Positions 12,501 through 24,872 are shown, counted from the stretch's first letter. The stretch: DNA of 64,000 nt from Cucumis sativus (GCF_000004075.3 NC_026660.2:27965498-28029497); one strand, 5' to 3'. Translations and numbers: made by a program. The notes: generated from the letters alone by a model not told the origin.

Positions 12501-13930
12501 CGATGAGTTGGAGTTAAGGTTGGAGTTGCAGCTGGAGTTGGAGTTGCAGCTGGAGTTGGAGTTGCAGCTGGAGTTGGAGTTGGAGTTGGAATTGGATTTG
12601 GAGTTAGAGTTGGGTTTGGACTTGGATTTGGACTTGCACTAATAGATTTTTTATACGGTGAGGATGGTTGAATTCCTGTCCCCTGATTACAAAATCCAGA
12701 AAGATATAAATGAAAGTCCGAAGTAATTAATAGCATGTATTAGTTTGAGAAAAAACTATGAGACAACCACCAATTATCAATGAAGTATCCCCTGTTTTGA
12801 AAATGTTAAAAAAAGGGCCAAACCATCGAGCAAATAAAGAATAACCATGTATGTTCTTATTCAACAGGGCCTACACAGTAGAGAATCAATGCAGCATTTA
12901 ATGATGACTTGATGAGATCGCCCAATCTCTCTGTTTTATTCATCAAAACATAATGAATTGGCCAAATGAAGAGTGCCAAAGAATAAAAGTGGCAGAGACA
13001 ACATCTTCTAGTTTGATCAGCAGTTATTGCATAAAAGCAAAAATGTGGAGAGTTAGCATTGTTTGGTTTAATCGATTATATCAAATATTTCCGATCGCTG
13101 CTACCTTCAATCATATGACCCCCAATACCCCAACCCTAACTTATTCCCCAAGTAAACATATGCTAGCCTTTCTCCTCCCTTTGATTGTTGATTAATAAGG
13201 AAAACAACAAATACGTGTGTGCGTGTATCAGCCCACAAACAGGCAAAGCACAAGTTGTCTTCATCAGTATGGCCGAGATACTGAAATAGGCCATTCAAAA
13301 CAAATAATTTCAATGTAAAACTTATTTTGGGTTCGGTTCAAATCGAAAGACGACACTGTAACTGAATATTTAAACTTTTAGCACACATACTTAATCAACA
13401 AAACCAACTAAAAACTACGTTACAAAATGAAAAGTCAGAACCTCGCATGCAGGGCCAACAGATCCATCAGCTGAATCTTTCGGCGAATCCAAAGACGATT
13501 TATTTGTAAACCGAGTGGACTCCGATAAAGCTGGCCAAGATACAGCCCCCATAACAGGCCCTACCTCCACGGCCCCATTAGACAGCTTATTCCAGGCAGG
13601 CTTATTTCCCGCATTGGTCAGTGACTCATTCCCACTATCTGATCTCTCAGCTCCAGCTGGTTCTTCCACAGCTAAAGAAGAGGACGGTGAAGAAGAAGGC
13701 GAAGGAGAACGCGGTTCAACAATAGCCGCCGAAGATGTCACATTCGATGGTGAAGACGGAACAACAGCAGGGATTTCCAACTCACCGCGGACAATCTGAG
13801 TCCATGGCGACGACACTGGACGTGGGGAGCGGCGTGATTTAGGGCTGCTTATATTTTGACCGGAATGACGAGAATGATGAACGCCGGTGGCCATTGCCGG
13901 ATTGTTCTCAGATAAATTAGTAGCAGCCAT
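9518..13930 (-). CDS. La-related protein 1 (LARP1B/1C type), full-length copy 2
   Basis: Exons from high to low: 13930-13442, 12682-12088, 12011-11855, 11703-11613, 10226-10152, 9814-9518; 567 residues. The start chosen is the second in-frame ATG (MAATNLSE), matching MAASNLPD of copy 1. Domains: Ser/Pro-rich N-terminus with SSPWTQIVRGE (about 45-60); a Pro/Thr/Asn repeat tract (about 175-215) absent from copy 1; a Gly/His/Arg/Asn-rich linker; a complete La motif (about 395-480) with HQIEYYFSDENL, EDGWVPIHLVAGF and LTDNIPVILDALR. No C-terminal DM15 repeats are visible, which fits the 1B/1C subgroup rather than 1A. The family binds mRNA 5' ends and poly(A) and acts in mRNA decay and translation under stress. 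It diverges from the METTL23 gene, 702 bases between ATGs. Tandem duplicate of 2299-4584. Confidence 0.9.
11749..11844. repeat. 32-bp minisatellite, three identical copies
   Basis: Three exact 32-base units start at 11749, 11781 and 11813, each beginning TTTTCAACACAAGATGAAGA. They lie in intron 3 of the full-length LARP1 gene, about 10 bases from the exon 3 donor. Copy 1 has no such array in the same intron. Identity of the units points to recent expansion. Confidence 0.9.
12504..12638. repeat. Coding repeat for Pro/Thr/Ala tract in LARP1 copy 2
   Basis: An 18-base unit (GTTGCAGCTGGAGTTGGA on the plus strand) is repeated three times at about 12525-12578 and continues in degenerate GTTGGA units to about 12638. 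On the minus strand it encodes TPTPAATPTPAA-like and NPTLTPNP-like sequence in exon 2. All copies keep the frame. The matching place in copy 1 is short (NPDSTLTHPITS), so this is an in-frame expansion specific to copy 2. Confidence 0.85.
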
Positions 13931-13957
13931 GAAAACAAACAAAAAAAGACCCGCGAG

Positions 13958-13965
13958 TTAGGGTT
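13958..13965 (-). promoter_or_regulatory. Telo-box in LARP1 copy 2 leader
   Basis: TAGGGTTT on the plus strand (AAACCCTAA in gene direction), 28 bases upstream of the chosen ATG. It has the same position and motif as in copy 1. Confidence 0.5.
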
Positions 13966-14223
13966 TTGTCAGCGCGAAACCGATAGGTTAATCGAAGAAC
14001 AAAAGGGGGAAATGTACAAAAGCGATCAAAATTCTGTTCCAAAGAGATGGAATGAAGAAAGAAAACAAGGAAAAGGAGTCGAAAATGTGAAGGTTTTTCC
14101 AAAAATTTCAGCGATCAGATCATAGAAAGAGAAAGAGAGAGACGAAGACGAAGGGGGTTTGTGGGAGAGCAGCGGAGAAAGGCTCAGAAACAAGAATTCT
14201 CTTTCTCTCTCTCTGAAACGCTT

Positions 14224-14225
<2 letters not shown>

Positions 14226-14264
<39 letters not shown>
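14226..14264. repeat. (TC)n microsatellite in a bidirectional promoter
   Basis: A 39-base uninterrupted TC run lies between the divergent LARP1 and METTL23 genes, with a shorter CT-rich run just before it at about 14197-14215. CT/GA tracts are common near plant transcription starts. Here it may act for either gene or lie in the LARP1 leader. Confidence 0.9.
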
Positions 14265-14267
<3 letters not shown>

Positions 14268-14632
14268 TTTTCTTTGGTTGCTTCCCACTTGAAATTCTCT
14301 GGATACTTTGCCCTTCCCTAGTTTATGTGCGTGCATGATTACAATAATGCCCTTGTGGGCCTGTTGGGCTTCGTTCAGACCTCCGTTGGCCCAATTTGTA
14401 AACCAAATTTTTGTCGTGAAAAAATAAAAAGCAAAATGTGATTTACAAAAAAGAGTCTCTTTCGAGAGAAAAAAAAGAGAGGACAAAATAGGAAAAGGGT
14501 TAGGGTATAGACATCAAGTCATTAATCGTCCGATCCTATTGGACCGGAGTCAATCGGTTCGGTACTAAACCGAAAACCGGAGAAACTCCCGTTATACTTC
14601 ATCGTGCAACTGCTCCCGCCGGTCAAAGTCAG

Positions 14633-16134
14633 ATGGCCTATTTCAATCGGCCCTCCGTAGACGGTGATCCTGACAAGCCGGCCGATCCATCCTTGACGAC
14701 TACATCGCATCATGTTTTTGAAGACGATGCCGGAAAATCGGTATTCTCCATTGCTATCATCGAGGTATCCAATACTCACCTTCCACTCCTATCTTAAATT
14801 TTTTTGTAGACGGAGAAATTTCTATGAACTCTTTGCGTAATTGCGATGAAACTGCAGAATATGGAAGAGGAATATGGCCTTTATGTGTGGCCCTGTAGTA
14901 TTATCCTGGCCGAGTATGTATGGCAGCAGAAAGCACGATTTGCTGGTGCTAATGTCGTTGAGGTATTCGCGTATTATCCATTTCATTTGATTCCGTCTTC
15001 AGTGAGGTCTCCTGAAAGTTAAGAGTCAGTTGAGTTAGGGCAATCTGCTTTATTGTTTTATAACGGGGAAGTTTAATGGCTAGGGTGACTCTCTGACCTC
15101 CGAATTGGTTGTAGCTTGGTGCTGGTACTTCATTGCCTGGATTGGTTGCGGCTAAATTAGGCGCCAGTGTCACCTTGACTGATGATGCTAATAGAGTGGA
15201 GGTATTGCTTCGTCTTAGTTGCTTTGCCTGAAAATATAAGTTTCATTCATACGCCAATAGTATAAAAATGGGAAAGGGGTGTCAATGGCTGTGTTAATAT
15301 GAGCATCATGGGCAGTTAGATGGATCTACTTATTTGATCTCTGATCGCCAACTCTTCAATCTATAGGTGCTGGACAATATCAGGAAAGTTTGTGACCTGA
15401 ATAATCTTAATTGTAACGTAAGTTCAAATCCTCCAGCCAAGTTGTACTTAATAAAACCTTTTTTTAAAAAAAGGGTATTATCTTCTCTTGCTAATTCTTC
15501 CTTTCGAGAGAACGATTTTGAATCTTAACCGAACAGTTTCTTATACGTGCAGATAATGGGACTTACTTGGGGGATCTGGGACATATCGATTTTCAATCTA
15601 CGACCTACAATTATTATTGGGGCTGATGTATTGTACGAAAACAGTGGTAGGGCTGTAGGATCAATTTGGGATTTAGTTGCCTCTCTACTTTTGCATGTTT
15701 ATCGAAATTGAATGTGCTGAAATTTAAGTTTGAATTTTGTCGGGAAGCATTTGATGATCTCTTTTCTACCGTGGCCTTTCTTCTCCAAAATTCACCGGGG
15801 TCAGTTTTTATAACAACCTACCACAATCGTAGGTAATTTGATAGTTGATAACGTTTTCTTGCATCAGGGGAGAAGAAGGGGGATATTGGCGGTGCCTGAT
15901 TGTGACTATTATCATTATTATTGTAGTTTTTCACCTTTACCAGTTCACTCTCTTTCAAATTATTATTGTAGTGGGCACCATCTCATTGAGTTCTTGATGG
16001 TCAAATGGGGGTTGAAGTGTGAAAAGCTTGTTGATGGATTTGCATTCTTGCCATCGCAAAAGGCCTCCAAGCTTAGTGGCAATATTCAATTGGCTGAGAT
16101 TGTTCTCAATTGCGGACCAGTCAAGGTAACGTAA
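14633..16134 (+). CDS. METTL23: METTL23-type S-adenosylmethionine-dependent methyltransferase
   Basis: Exons 14633-14764, 14858-14962, 15115-15201, 15367-15417, 15553-15646, 15748-15832, 15972-16134; 238 residues. It belongs to methyltransferase family 16, whose members mostly methylate proteins. Animal METTL23 modifies histone H3 arginine, but the plant substrate is not known to me. Visible signatures: EEYGLYVWPCSIILAEYVW (about 47-65); the SAM-binding glycine loop LGAGTSLPG (80-88); the acidic strand end LTDD; IGADVLYENSAFDDLF, the DxxY-like motif of this family; and the conserved C-terminal SGHHLIEFLMVKWGL. Exon phases all agree. The stop lies just after a possible donor (AAG|GTAACG), so a further 3' exon is possible but not needed. 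Divergent from LARP1 copy 2. Confidence 0.88.
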
Positions 16135-17550
16135 TGGATTTATTAATCTGTACAAGTCTTCTTTTTAAATATATTTAGAACCGTTAATCTCTTGATTGAG
16201 AGCATATACTTTAAGTTTTAATATCTTTAATTAATTAAGTTATGCTTAATCTCTTTTCATTAATTCAATGAAAAGTGTGTTTCCTTTTAGAAAAAAAAAG
16301 AGTTACTCTCGAGTTCGCATATTTGGAATTTTTTTTTTTTCTTTGAGCTTGGTAAACCGGATTTATGATATTTTACTTGTAATAGGAGACTTCTCTGGTG
16401 AAATGACGAACTTCACAAGTGTGTGGTGGAAATATACAAGTGTATGGTGGAGCTGTTAAGTTCATTAGTCTTCTTCTACTTTGATGTGAGTGAGAATCTA
16501 TTCCTGTCTATTTTAGACGACCTTGTGATAAGTTCAATGGAATATTGTTTGACTTTTAAATTTTGGAGACAACTGTTGTGAAAACTATTGCACTCGTGCA
16601 AGTTGAAATTTTAATTATGTATGACTTCACTCTATTGTATGAATTACCTGATTCTGGGAGTTCTATTGCATATAGTAATAGGAGCTACTGTTTACAAACC
16701 ATCCAATTAGCTAACAATTTTTCTCTGACTTTCCTATTGAGAATGTCGAATAGCTGACTTGTCACTTGCCTTATCGGTTATCCATTTCCATAATTGTGGG
16801 TCCATAATGTGAAGTTGGACAACATTTACCACAGTTTCCTGATCCAGTGGCGTGCAAAATTGCCAGCAGGTGTCAGCTGAAAAAAAAAACTTGTGACACA
16901 GCATTCACCCAACACTTTTCTATTTTTATGCCCACAAATCTTCCGGGAGATGGAGGAGGGAGTTGAATCAAATGATTTGGTTGTTTTGTTGGTGCCAAAT
17001 CTTTGTTACATACTTTTGAGACTTGCTTATAAGTCCTGCAATTACTTTTATTTAACCACAATCTAGTCTCCACCACCCCCAAAAAGGATGGAAGTGGGAT
17101 AACTGTAGGCCTATTTGTGGCATTCGAATCAAGTTCTCGAGACATTCATATAATGGCTGTCCTGATTCGACTCCTCTTGCCTGCCAGGGTTACCTGCACA
17201 AGTTTTTATTGTTTTTGGGTGCCTTAAGCTTTAACGGAGTAGCTTTCATCTGAATCCTATTATATTCTTATCGATAAAATTCAGTTGGATCTGAGTTGGC
17301 GAGTCTAAAATAGACGTGGTGAGTGGATGCAGGTAGTAGAGAGTAAAAAGACAACGCAATAAAGGGAACTTTTTTCACTAATTGGAGACAGCTGAGAATA
17401 CAGGCAAAAATAAAGGCATCCCATTGGTGATAATATATAAGATATTTGTACTGCGATTGCAACAGTACTGAATACAAGCTAGTAATAGGCACTTTACTCT
17501 CATTACTGAATACAAGCTAGCAAACAAAACACATAGACTAGGAGTATCTT
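16135..17550. other. Spacer between convergent METTL23 and peroxidase genes
   Basis: Holds the 3' ends of two convergent genes. Short frames occur on both strands, none with recognisable similarity. I see nothing else I can support. Confidence 0.5.
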
Positions 17551-18817
17551 TTAGTTCACTGCCCTACAATTCTTCCTGATCTCCTGACCTCCAGTGATGC
17601 TACTCATCTTGATCATAGAATTAACAAATGCACGGTTAAAAGCTTCCTTTGAGCTTGCGAACTTATAAAGAAGATTGTTGGTCTTAGGAAATTTGAGCAG
17701 AGCTTGATCAGAAGAAAACAGTCCCTTCTTTTGGAGTATCAATCTGTAGTAATTGTTGTCAAATGTGGTTGGAGAAGTATCCATGTTAGACCCAGCATTT
17801 TTTGCGTTGTTGTTTACTGGGCACATGTTTCGTAGACTTGCTGCAAAGGATGGGTTCATTTCAGGGTCAACGTTGCTGGCCGGACTGAAGTTGCGGATTC
17901 TACCTTGGAAGGATGAGCAATGGGCAAATCCTAAGGTGTGTCCCCCTGCATTACATAATATTGGCAATGCTTACGCTTTATAAGAATATCTTTAATAGTT
18001 TAGCTTTCCTTCTTTCTTTAACAATATTTTATCATCTTGTTGCCTATTGTGTGTGGTTTACCTGAAAGAGCTACTAAGTCGTCCAGGGATAATCCCCTTT
18101 GTGAGAAGCTCTGTTGCAGCTGAGATATGTTGAAGCTTGGAGATGGCAATTGTATTGTTTCACTAGCCTTTGATATCCTTCCATCCTTTCTTCCTTTAGG
18201 AACATCCCATGTTGGACCTCCAGACTGCAGGACACAAAATTATACCCATTTAGAGAGAATGTTTTGGACTTCATAATTTCAAACCATCTTGTTTGCAAGT
18301 TGAATTATATGCATGTTTTCTTACAAGCACAACTGCATCTCTTGCAGCCAGAGCCAAGATATCAGCACAAGAGACAACACCAGGACAATAAGATTCCAGT
18401 TCTTTCTTCGCATTGTCAATCACAAAAAACGAATGCAAAGACAAATTAGGTGGCCCATCTTTCTCTGCCACGTTGTTCCCTACTGAATTCAGCAGTATGG
18501 ATGCATCACAACCCTTCAAACCAAGTAATCAAACAAAACCAGTTTAGTTTTGTCAAACACAGAAGAGAAGTTTAAACATGCTGAGAATTCTAAAGAGAAT
18601 AGAATACCCTAATAAAGCAGTCATGAAAGTGCATCCGGAGAAGTGCAGCAGGAACAGTCTTGTCTTTATAAGCTGCAGCCCTGACAGCTTTAGTAACGAT
18701 GAAGTCGGCACCAGGGCATGTCTTCTCGTAGTAGTCTAAGCTCAATGAACTTCCCAAGGACAAAACAGACAGCAAAAGAACTGCAAAGTGTGAGAATAGC
18801 ACAGCAAAGGAGGCCAT
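17551..18817 (-). CDS. PRX64: Class III secretory peroxidase, PRX64-like
   Basis: Exons from high to low: 18817-18608, 18513-18325, 18224-18062, 17945-17551; 318 residues with the classical four-exon class III layout. An N-terminal signal peptide (about 1-27) is followed by the mature start DYYEKTCP. The distal haem side shows RMHFHDCF (Arg61, His65) and the proximal side [13 protein letters not shown] with His190. [23 protein letters not shown] and FDNNYY are family motifs, and paired Cys are present. The sequence follows Arabidopsis PRX64 closely as I remember it ([32 protein letters not shown]). PRX64 polymerises lignin at the Casparian strip of the root endodermis, so an extracellular lignification role is likely. 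The start chosen is the ATG giving MASFAVLF; an upstream in-frame ATG would add seven residues. Confidence 0.93.
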
Positions 18818-18907
18818 GACCCTCAAATATAGGTACAAAAGCTACTGAACTCTCTTTATTAAACAAAGCAAGGACTCTTGGTACACTAAAGTCGAGATTG
18901 TGTTTGT

Positions 18908-18915
18908 TATTTATA
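18908..18915 (-). promoter_or_regulatory. TATA box of the peroxidase gene
   Basis: TATAAATA in the gene's direction, about 90 bases upstream of the peroxidase ATG, a usual distance for a plant TATA box with a short leader. Confidence 0.5.
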
Positions 18916-18949
18916 GGAAATGAAAGGGTGATAGAAGAGTTAGAATACA

Positions 18950-21900
18950 AAGCCGTGACATGATAGCGGCCCCCAGACGTTGAACATCAATGCAAATAAT
19001 GGAGAAGTGATTCTGAAGCAATGCTGAATCTCAACAACATGCACGACACTGGCTGCTGTTGCTCCTTGAACCTCAACTTTTGGACTTTGGAGAGGGACAA
19101 AATCATGCAAAATTTTGGTAATAATTATGTTTGCTTTGGATAAAATAAAAGATTTTGAAACCCAAAATTGGTTTTACCATACTCTTGTTGTAGTTTTTGG
19201 CATCTTTTAATTGGTCCCATTAAATTGGTGCACTTTAACAAAACACGGTTTCGAAGAGACCAAATATTCTTCATTTATAAAGTAAAAGCTATGCTACTTT
19301 AAAATTACTAAAGTGTAGATTGCAAAAAAAAGATAAAAAAATAAAAAAAAATTGACAAATTTGATGGAATTTATAAATTTGCAAATGTTGTCTATATGGT
19401 TACGAACCACCTAAAGTTTAGTCTTTATAGTTTTAAAACTAGATAAATTAAACTCTTGTTTTCTCCAAGTAATAGCACTAAATGCAATTTTACCTAAAAC
19501 ATTTTCAAATATAGCAAATCAATCCAAATATTTTAAAAATGTGACAAAACTTTAGATCATACTTCTATGATCCTATAAAAAAAATGTTTATTGTGAAATT
19601 ATCATTCCGATCCTTGAAAGGTCGTGGAAATTGTGATGGATAATTGAGAAGTGAAGTGGAAAAAAACCAAGTATATGAATTATGATAATGTCTTACCGTG
19701 AGAATTTGATAGATATTATGTTGTGAAAAGGTTATCTAATTCCGGTTGGCAATAACTATGTTTCGTTTGGTAATTATTTTTTTTATTTTACTTTTTAAAA
19801 TTTAAGGTTTTTTTTTTCAATCCCTTACCTCTTTCTTTCTTGAGTAGAAAGTTGAGTTCATAGTCAGAAATTACATAAACAAAAACTATTTTAAAAAAAA
19901 AACTACTTATTTTCGTTTAATTTTTAAAATAATTTAAAAAACATAGATAATGAATCTAGAAATATAGTGATAAAATGAGTCAAAAACCAAATGAAAAGGG
20001 TTAGTTTTTCCTTTGAATAAACAAAAACGACATATGTTTGATAAAAAAAATTGCTATCAAACTCATCTTTAGTGATGATTTGTTGTATTTCATTCGCATT
20101 GAATCTAAAAGTAAATTCATTCCAATTTATTTCTAGGGCAAGAAAACGACTAATTCGGCCAAAGATAACAAAAATGTGAACAATAAGAAAATTTTATATA
20201 AATGTTCGATTGTACTTGGTGATACATCCTTTTATATAAACCTAACCCAATCCATAAATAGTTCAAGATTAAAAGAAATAATATATATTCAAGATCAAAT
20301 ATTATTTTTTATAAAAAAAAAGGATCAAATTCTATTTTAAACTCGTAAATTTCGAAAGTTAAAATGTGGTAAAAGATGACAACTACGTTTTAACAAATAT
20401 TCTTATACTTTTAGGCGAAGGATTTGAATTATTTGCATATGCATGGATTTTTCTTACTTACCAAATTACAACACATCAATTATAATTAGGAATCTCTTTG
20501 ATAATAGGTAGTTGGGATAGAGCTTTCCAGTTTGTTTATAGCTTGATATTTAAGCTTACTACATTGTTAATTATAGTCAAATCATGCACCTGCCTGGTCA
20601 TTAGTGAAATATTATTTACATTTTTTGGTGCAATAATTATTTGAACTTTGACATCTCTTCTAAACAAAGCCTTTTAGGACAGTAAAAAGTGTGTTGGCAT
20701 CAATCTATGGGCCTATAAAGTAAATATACCATATCTATATCTTATCAATTTTATATGTTTCTAATTCAAATTGATTACGAGTAATTGATGGTGGATTTGG
20801 TTAAATAATACACATTATTGTAAACATTCAAATTTTGTCTTCGTTTGGTACTTTAACATTACTTTTTGAATAATTTAAGCCTTACTTTGCATGGTGTAAT
20901 TATTTTTTTTAAACTAAGATAGATGCTTTTTAAGAAGGATTCTGTTTGTTATATGGACTATAAAAGTAGGAAAATTTGAATCTATAAACTTAAGGTATAT
21001 ATACACTTTCAGTTAGTGAAGGTATGTGACTAACCAAAGGAGAAATAAAAATAAAAAATATTACTTATAAAAAAAATGGAGTATAAATTTTGATGGGACT
21101 CATGAAAAATAACAAAAAAAAATTTATGTCATTACATTTTCTAAATTACAAAAGTAACAAATTTAAAAGTTGATAACCGTATGATTATCGTTCGATATCA
21201 CTAATTTTGTTATATTTGCAATATGTAAAAAAATAGATGTCATAGACTTTTTTTTCTAAATATTTCTGTCATTCGATGCAATTTTTTTCAATTTTTAATA
21301 ATAGGTGTAGGTTTTAAAAAATAAGATTAATTATACTAAAAAAGAATCAAATGCTTTCTATTGAGTTAATTCTCTTTTTCTTTCGATCAAAACTTCAAGC
21401 AAGGATTTATGTTAGGGATGAGTTTGGCCATAGATGAATGCATGGCTGAAACTAAAAGAAAAATATTATAAAGAGATGGATTTTTTTAAGTTGAATTGGT
21501 TATTATAATTGGTGAGTTATAATAAAGCAAGAGAAAAAGAAAAATAAATGATGATTCAAAAATAGCAAAAGAGTGGTAAATAGGATTTTGAAATAAGATT
21601 TAGGAAAAAACCACTACTAATCAACTTTGGAGGGACCAAAACATCCTTAGAGTTGTGTGCCTAATAACTCACTTTACAAATTAATTAATGAACTATTATC
21701 TCAAAATTCATAAGTTATATTTTAAAATATTTACGTGCATTTTTTCGTATATTTTTTTTTCCATTTAATTACAACGAACCTCGAATAGGATATCATACTA
21801 ATTACCACATCAAATTAATACAATTAAAAGTTTAGAGTTAAATATAAGATAACGGTAAAAATTTGTTGATGATAGAAGCCTAAGATTGCTAGTCATTATG

Positions 21901-22013
21901 ATTATCCTCAAATTAAAATAGGTAAATTAACATATTGAGAATTAAAAGAAAATGCATCAAATAAATAATGAACTACAAGTACAAGATGAAGCCTTGAAAA
22001 AGAATAATCAAAG
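18950..22013. other. AT-rich spacer with dispersed repeat
   Basis: No gene seen. About 21120-21290 contains a short dispersed repeat (CAATATGTAAAAAAATAG, then TCATAGACTTTTTTT, then TCTGTCATTCGATGCAAT) closely related to 5320-5400. The rest is AT-rich with poly-A and poly-T runs. Confidence 0.5.
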
Positions 22014-24872
22014 TCAAATAACATACAAAATTACAAGGATGACAACACAGAGAGAGACAATTGGATTCAATAGCATGGCATCACCTGCCCCAATTTCCGG
22101 CGATGGTTGCGTGCTGTTGCTTTTTCTTGGAGTAGAAGTTGTCGGAGAAGAGTCTCCGGACGGTGGAGGGGAGTCGTCGGAGGAAGTGTTGGCGTCATAA
22201 CTGTCACCTAGATTAAAGAAAACGACCATCACTGGCATTGGAAAAATCCAGAAAAAACAAAAAGGTGTTTTACAAGTAAAGAAATACTCACAATCTACTT
22301 CTTTCCATCCCAACGTCATCTTTTCACGATTGAAGACAACGCGATACCCACCGAAGAAGTTGTCTACGAGAAAACGATTCACTTAAAGAGAATTCCTAAT
22401 CTTTTTCCAATACCAACACTACTTAAGAGGTGTTCAAAAGTGATTCTAAAATAGTCGTAATCACTCTTGAACCTACTTTTAACCGTTTAAAACCATATAT
22501 GATGATATGCATTGTAATTATAAGTTATAGGTGTAAAAAATGAACATGACAGAAGTAATTTTAGACTTTTTAAAATCACCTGCAAACATGAGAACTAATG
22601 GAATATACAAGGAGATAAAATGGCTTCATATATTAGATGGAGAGACAGGAGCACTCACGTCCAATTACATTAATATCAGTGCTTTTGACAATGGCTAGAC
22701 AAAGGGCAGGTCCATCCTGAAGCCAACAGAAACCCAATAACGCATACATATATCTTCTCTGACTCTCATGTTATTTCATTTTCATCTAAAAAATGAAATT
22801 ACACTCACATCAGTATCAACGCTGACATACGAAGTAATGACGTCAAACTTACGTCCACCCTCCATAGTAAAATTCAGATTTGGTTGTTGAAAGATTGTTG
22901 CCAGACTGGATCAAAATCGAATATGGGAATTGGAATCTGAAGATCTTTTGAAAGACACAAAAAAAAAAATTGTTACACAAGTTACAGCTACTTACGAAAG
23001 TCGGTAGCAGTACTCAAATGGGAAATCAGAATCAGATTTGATGCGCTCCAACTCCATAGCTGCATCCATCTGCACAACAATTATTTATATAAACTAGAGA
23101 TTGCATGGACTCATGTGGCACTTCCTAAGAGAACTGAAACTGCAAAAAGCTTACATTCTCAGTAATAATAGAATAAAATGGATCAGTTAGGTATGTAAAA
23201 GAGGCGCCAGAGTCGATAATTGCAGTGAGGTGAACATTTGTGGGTCTATTTGTCACAATTATCTGAAGGATGGTGACATTGTAGGATAAACTGCCAACAA
23301 ACAAGACAATCTAGTTACAAAAACCAGCTTCTCCAAGAGAAATGAAGGTCGTAGATTATTACTTTTGCACATGTAAACAGTGAGAAGTTCTTACCTTGCA
23401 GGATTGAAGGGCGTCTCTCTCTGGCCTACTGGGCCTATGTCTCCAAAATCGATTCTCCCATAACCATAATATCCAAAACACATAGAGAATGAATCTGTGG
23501 TTAATCCTTGGCTTGCTAAGAAGCTTGGAACCGATACCTTTCCCATGCCAAGCCCAATAAGACCATTGGGAGCTGTGACATTTGAGAATTTACCAGTCTG
23601 GACCTTACCACATCTGCCATGAAGAACCCCATTTAAACAATGCAAAAACTCAGCAGACTGCACATGATTTCTATAAGATGGTATTGTTGAGATACAATAA
23701 ACTTACAACGTGCTAAGACTTTCATTGAGCTCTCTCGAAGACGAATATCAAGACTTTTCTTGTAGCATTGATCAAGTTACAGTCTTACAGAATCAAGTAT
23801 AACCAGTTTAGTACATAGTTTCTTAAAATACCATTGATTTTGTATTTCATTACTTTGTTATCTTGACAGAAAACTAAATCCATTAAGAACTAAACGAAAT
23901 TACCCTCAAAGAAATTTCAGCACAAGAAGATATAACTAAGACAGATTCAATGAAACTCACCCTAAAGTAACCTTCACATCAACAGGTTTGAGTTGTGAAT
24001 CATCGGTGGCCATGTGCAATATGTCCTGTACCAAGTACCCAGCAGATGAAGAATTTTCAGACAGGTAATGAGTTTGGTAAGGACAAGAACTTTTGTTCGA
24101 AGAACACTGGTTTGCAAGCTCGCACAAAGAACTGCTGCAGGGCACACGAATGCTGGTTGATGAAGCATTTGAACTGTAATGATTCAACCAAAACTGTAGA
24201 AGAAAAACAAAAAAGAACGTACTAACTGAGAACAACCAACATCAACTTCTAGAATTAGCCCTATTTTTTTCATAGAATACTGAGAAAGAAAAAATACTTT
24301 TCCATTATCACGTTTGGTCAAGTAAGTAGGACATTTGGTGCATTCACATGGTAACCAGAACAAATCGCTTCCAGTGTCCAAAGCCACTAAGAAATATAGT
24401 CCCGGCGTTCCAATTGATACATTGGCGTAGTACAAACTGAAAACCCCCCAAACAGTAGAATATAAAGTTGATCAATTAAAGCAAGGCAATCAACCAAAGA
24501 GAAAATTCAAAATAATCGAAAATCATCGTATACTGAAAATAGAGAGAAATAATTGAGGAAACCATACTTTCCCAAACCGCTAAGTTCGTAGGTCTCGTTC
24601 CCATAAGAGAACATCAGTGGCGTATCACCGTTAGTGGTAGCCAAATTCCGGCCGTGAAGTAGCCTATCGCGGTGGACCATAGCTGCATAGTATCCAGGGG
24701 TGTGTTTCTCCGGTAACCCTTCAGAGCCGAAAATCTCTTTAATCGAATCAGAAAATCGATGGTGAATAGTGAACTTAAAGGAAGCGGCATGGCCACTTCT
24801 CAGGCCGCCGGCGAGAAAGAAAACAGAAAGAACAAGAAGCATTTGATCACCGGAACTGAATGTCCAGGCCAT
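22014..24872 (-). CDS. Aspartic protease A (nepenthesin-like A1 family, likely GPI-anchored)
   Basis: Ten exons from high to low: 24872-24568, 24436-24298, 24193-23961, 23613-23395, 23290-23155, 23069-22996, 22905-22809, 22716-22659, 22363-22292, 22207-22014; 508 residues. Order of parts: signal peptide (about 1-27); prosegment with HHRFSDSIKEIFG; first active-site loop ALDTGSDLFWLPCEC (Asp122); a Cys-rich nepenthesin-type insert; second active-site loop IIDSGASFTYL (Asp325); NFFGGYRVVFNREKMTLGW; a Ser/Pro-rich linker; and a hydrophobic C-terminus (LNPIVSLCVVILVILYVI) typical of a GPI signal. Expected at the cell surface. Oddity: the second loop reads DSGA where the family has DSGT or DSGS, including B and C here. 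Nearest relative is gene B, 2.8 kb upstream. Confidence 0.9.
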
